DNA from: Sphingopyxis sp.
Lineage (GTDB): Bacteria > Pseudomonadota > Alphaproteobacteria > Sphingomonadales > Sphingomonadaceae
Reading direction: 5' to 3'
DNA length: 10,343 bases
NCBI GenBank assembly: GCA_012035435.1
Contig: JAAUPH010000060.1
Location: 1 to 10,343, forward strand
The position numbers were made by a program, and so were the translations under genes. Position 1 is the first letter of the stretch. Each line of letters opens with the position of its first letter. Of this stretch, positions 8,131-10,343 are shown piece after piece. Under the pieces are notes generated by a model. That model ran no database searches and was not told the origin of the DNA. It worked only from the letters and a program-made list of their open reading frames with translations.

Positions 8131-8306
8131 CTACTTCGGCCCACCGGGGTGGGTGGGACAGCAAGTCTCGTCCAAGACTCCGCCAGCCGAGACTTGCTGT
8201 CTCGCGCAGCGCGAAGGTCCTGCTCCGATACGCGGACTCAGGGAATCCCGAGCCCCAGGTCCCCAAGGGACCAGTCGCCGCTTGCGCGGCGCATTTCTAA
8301 ACGACC
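8131..8306 (-). ncRNA. Candidate retron msr-msd RNA
   Basis: This 176-base gap separates the PRTase-like gene from the reverse transcriptase on the same strand. It is unusually rich in inverted repeats. Read on the minus strand these are: CGCCGC/GCGGCG with a 4-base loop (8276-8291), GGTCCC/GGGACC with a 3-base loop (8258-8272), CTC-GGG/CCC-GAG with one bulged base (8237-8252), a perfect 14-bp stem with a 17-base loop (8157-8201), and CCCAC/GTGGG (8140-8153) just before the RT start. Several short hairpins followed by one long hairpin directly upstream of the RT is the general plan of retron msr-msd RNA. I could not identify a convincing a1/a2 pair or a branching guanosine, so the ends are the gene boundaries, not measured limits. 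Transcript and reverse transcription are inferred. Confidence 0.5.
8157..8201 (-). repeat. Perfect 14-bp stem-loop, likely msd hairpin
   Basis: GACAGCAAGTCTCG (8157-8170) and CGAGACTTGCTGTC (8188-8201) are exact reverse complements separated by 17 bases. Beyond the stem, 8202/8156 give an A-C mismatch on the minus strand and 8203/8155 pair again. A chance 14-bp perfect hairpin in a 176-base gap is very unlikely. It is the strongest structure in the gap and the natural candidate for the reverse-transcribed part. A terminator is less likely because no T-run follows on either strand. Confidence 0.75.
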
Positions 8307-9560
8307 TCACCGGGCCCTCAACTGAGTCGGATAGTAATAGGGTTGCTCGGTCGAGGGAAGCACGAACGTGCGCGCGCGGCGCAATTGCAGACGGCGCAGC
8401 TCGCGTCGTCCCAAGGCGGTCAGCGTGCGACGCGGGGACGTCCAATGGGCGATTTCTGTAAAGACGAGGATCTGCTCGACATCGGCGATTGGGAGCCGCG
8501 TGCGGGCCGACGCCGCAGCGGCGCTGCGCGCACCGTCGAGCAACGCGGTCAGCACAAGCATGGTCTCGACCCAGCGCCGCTTCAGCGGATCATCGAGAAA
8601 TCTCTTGGCGGTTCGTAGCCGCAACATGCTCCGCGCCCATTCAGCAAGCGCGTCGGCATTGTCAGCCGGAAACTGCTGGTCCGCCGCCAGGGCGCTGCGA
8701 TTGACGAACAAAGGGAGCCAGCCGCCCTTGCGACTATGCAGGACCGGCGGGGCATTGTTCGGCATTCCGTGCCCGAACGCGATCAACGCGCCGCCATTGC
8801 CGTAGCCAAGCGGCGTTTGATGCTTCCTGGGATATGCCCGACAGAGTGTCACAACATCCATTTGTTCCTGACCTCCGAAAGAGCTCCACAAGGTCGGGCA
8901 GGCATGAACAACGCGCACGCTTGGCCGGCTGCGGTGCGATCGGACACGATCGAGCCCGGCTTCGGTCCCGGAATAGGCGACGACCGCCAATTGAATCCGA
9001 CCATAGGAATCCCAGCTGCGAATGGTTGCAACGCGCCAGAACGCCTCTATCATCTCCCACACGCGCTGTCCCGACCCGATGAAGTCGGTGACGATGACGA
9101 TATGGCTGGCCCGTCGCTCGCGCAGCGTATCGGGTCCGGGATGACTTATCACTAGGTCGCGATATAGCCGCTGATAGCCGGTGATGAAGTTCGCGATCGC
9201 GCCTTCGCTGCCGACTTCCTGATCATTGGGATCGATGACGATCGGCGCGGCGCCTGGGCCCGCCGCCCGCCCCTTCTCGGTCCCCGAAAAAAACGGAAGA
9301 ACCTCGCTATACTCCGGCCCGTAATCGCCTTCGGCGTCGCGCGTTTCGACCTCGCGTTCGGCATAGAGCGCGATCGGGCGACCCGTGTCGCTGTCGGGAC
9401 GCGTCGCTAGAGTTTCGTCGAGCAACGTGCGCAAGCCACGATACAGAGCGTCGTGGCCAACCAACATTACCGCGTCGGCCAGTCGCACTGCGGTGCCGCG
9501 CTCGCTGCCCGGAAACTGCTCCAGCCAAGTGCGGGCAAATTCAGACTGAGAGATCGTCAT
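8307..9560 (-). CDS. PRTase-like protein with C-terminal winged helix, probable retron effector
   Basis: A 417-residue protein from the ATG at 9560-9558 (MTISQSEFARTWLEQFPG). A GTG eight codons earlier (9584) keeps the frame open but looks less likely. HIVIVTDFIGSGQRVWEMI (153-171) has the strand, acidic pair position and G-S/T-G turn of a phosphoribosyltransferase PRPP loop, with VTDFIGSG in place of the usual DD-x-x-TG. GYGNGGALIAFGHGMPNN (252-269) and WLPLF (281-285) match the PRTase-CE-type domain as I recall it. The last 60 residues (DVEQILVFTEIAHWTSPRRTLTALGRREL) look like a winged helix with a LT-x-x-GRRELRRL recognition helix. No membrane segment is seen. PRTase/winged-helix proteins are reported partners of one retron type (type III, from memory). 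By analogy with other retrons it would be the effector or a DNA-binding part. Enzyme activity is unproven. Confidence 0.7.
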   Translation of the reverse strand: MTISQSEFARTWLEQFPGSERGTAVRLADAVMLVGHDALYRGLRTLLDETLATRPDSDTGRPIALYAEREVETRDAEGDYGPEYSEVLPFFSGTEKGRAAGPGAAPIVIDPNDQEVGSEGAIANFITGYQRLYRDLVISHPGPDTLRERRASHIVIVTDFIGSGQRVWEMIEAFWRVATIRSWDSYGRIQLAVVAYSGTEAGLDRVRSHRSRPSVRVVHACPTLWSSFGGQEQMDVVTLCRAYPRKHQTPLGYGNGGALIAFGHGMPNNAPPVLHSRKGGWLPLFVNRSALAADQQFPADNADALAEWARSMLRLRTAKRFLDDPLKRRWVETMLVLTALLDGARSAAAASARTRLPIADVEQILVFTEIAHWTSPRRTLTALGRRELRRLQLRRARTFVLPSTEQPYYYPTQLRAR

Positions 9561-9572
9561 ACTGCACAGTAT
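9559..9572. promoter_or_regulatory. ATACTG-CA-CAGTAT dyad over the PRTase start codon
   Basis: Perfect 6-base arms with a 2-base centre overlap the ATG at 9560-9558. The protein encoded here ends in a winged helix, so autoregulation at this site is conceivable. The symmetry is seen directly; binding is inference. There is no good Shine-Dalgarno sequence before the ATG, which leaves room for a leaderless start. Confidence 0.35.
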
Positions 9573-9637
9573 TCCGCAACGCACGATGCTGCAAACCCAT
9601 TCCGGCTGTGGAATAGGTCCAGAACCACCGCGATCAT

Positions 9638-9671
9638 CAGTGCCAACCCGCTAAATTGCATGCTGGCACTG
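9638..9671. repeat. CAGTGCCA-N18-TGGCACTG inverted repeat upstream of the defence cluster
   Basis: Exact 8-base arms (9638-9645 and 9664-9671) lie 78-111 bases upstream of the PRTase ATG in the 289-base gap 9561-9849. Spacing and position fit a two-site operator or a looped RNA structure. No coding sequence, tRNA or insertion sequence is recognised in the rest of this gap. Confidence 0.35.
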
Positions 9672-9849
9672 TCACGACCGTATGGCGCAGGACGCTCTCA
9701 ACGCTGCAGCTGGAGAGACGAACGAATGACTGCTTTCCGGATTAATTGCTCTCCAGTCGAATGACCGGGACGAGGCGCTAACCGACCGACCGCAAGAGGC
9801 TGAGCTGACGTCTCAATAGCGTGCCCAACAAACAAATGCGCTCCCCAAG

Positions 9850-10343
9850 TTAGCGCCTGCGGGTCATCGCGTTCGCCGCTGCTGACATTGCCCTTTGGAC
9901 GGCTGGCATTCGCCGCATTTCGGTCTTTCCAGAAACCGCCAATGCAAGAGCCTCGTCGGCACTGTCGGCACGCCTGTCCGCCAGAATACGATCCATGCGA
10001 TCGACCTGTTCAAACAGGCGCTGGGCATCTTCGGGCATGAATGCAGTGAACTCCCGCCGCCGACGCGCAGTCGTCCAATTTCGGCCCCTGCCGCGGCCAT
10101 GTTGGCGTCTGACCGGTCGACCCAGTAGGCGTTAAATTTGATGTCCCAATTTATAACTGCGCGCGCGAACTGACCTTGAACCTGCGCCCGGGCTTCTGCC
10201 TCAAGCACAGGGTCCGCCAGCGTCAAGTCGTTCATCAGCAGCTTTCGTGCGACGTAAACTTGCGCCGCGCGGTTGGCAGCTTTTACCCGGATGCGCTCAT
10301 AGCCGCGCAACTTGGCTGCCGAATCATGATGTCGAGAGTGTTT
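9850..10343 (-). CDS. Unknown helical protein, 5' end outside window, one frameshift
   Basis: The minus strand is open from the window edge. It contains LRGYERIRVKAANRAAQVYV, ARKLLMNDLTLADPVLEAEA and FNAYWVDRSDANMAAAGAEI. After a frame change near 10057-10061 it continues EFTAFMPEDAQRLFEQVDRM, DRILADRRADSADEALALAV and ends AANAMTRRR with a TAA at 9852-9850. The change is repaired by one extra G on the coding strand (GTC GGG CGG CGG GAG), again a homopolymer-type error. About 164 residues are visible, mostly alanine-rich amphipathic helix with heptad-like spacing, so a helical bundle or coiled coil is likely. The N-terminus is missing (a TTG at 10310 is an unlikely start because the frame continues upstream). 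I do not recognise the family. It lies 289 bases upstream of the PRTase gene on the same strand and may end the neighbouring operon. Confidence 0.55.

Overview
The window does not read as one intact chromosome segment. Most of it looks like a GC-rich alphaproteobacterium, probably a sphingomonad or erythrobacter relative, judging from the hydrolase / small membrane protein / rpiB-glyA arrangement and the protein sequences. A block of about 1.85 kb in the middle is cyanobacterial: a cyAbrB regulator fragment, a cyanobacterial sigma factor and HIP1 octamers. The blocks meet inside genes. Several genes also carry one-base frameshifts, most of them in homopolymers, in both the alphaproteobacterial and the cyanobacterial parts. 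A chimeric, lightly polished contig from a mixed sample (for example a cyanobacterial culture or mat with alphaproteobacterial companions) explains this best.

Layout. (1) 1-2720, alphaproteobacterial housekeeping genes: the first 58 codons of a cysteine desulfurase (-), a divergent alpha/beta hydrolase (+), a 59-residue membrane protein (-), then rpiB and glyA overlapping by 4 bases. glyA breaks off after about 311 residues. (2) About 2709-2830, a 40-codon piece of a PAS-domain signalling protein (-), cut at both ends. (3) About 2831-4690, the cyanobacterial block. (4) About 4690-4749, the first 20 codons of kdsB (-). (5) 4746-9560, a minus-strand defence-type gene cluster. (6) 9561-9849, a gap with possible operator dyads, then a 5'-truncated unknown gene (-).

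The interesting biology is in block 5. Read from right to left in transcription order it holds: a phosphoribosyltransferase-like protein with a C-terminal winged helix; a 176-base gap with a series of potential hairpins, one of them a perfect 14-bp stem; a retron-type reverse transcriptase; an OLD-type ABC ATPase/TOPRIM nuclease; and the N-terminal part of a UvrD-like helicase whose start overlaps the nuclease stop. The first three resemble a tripartite retron with a PRTase-type effector. The last two resemble Gabija (GajA/GajB). Whether they form one composite system or two neighbours in a defence island cannot be settled from one window.

The nuclease gene has three frameshifts here and the helicase is cut short. 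Given the pattern of indels and joints elsewhere, these are more likely sequence or assembly errors than natural decay.
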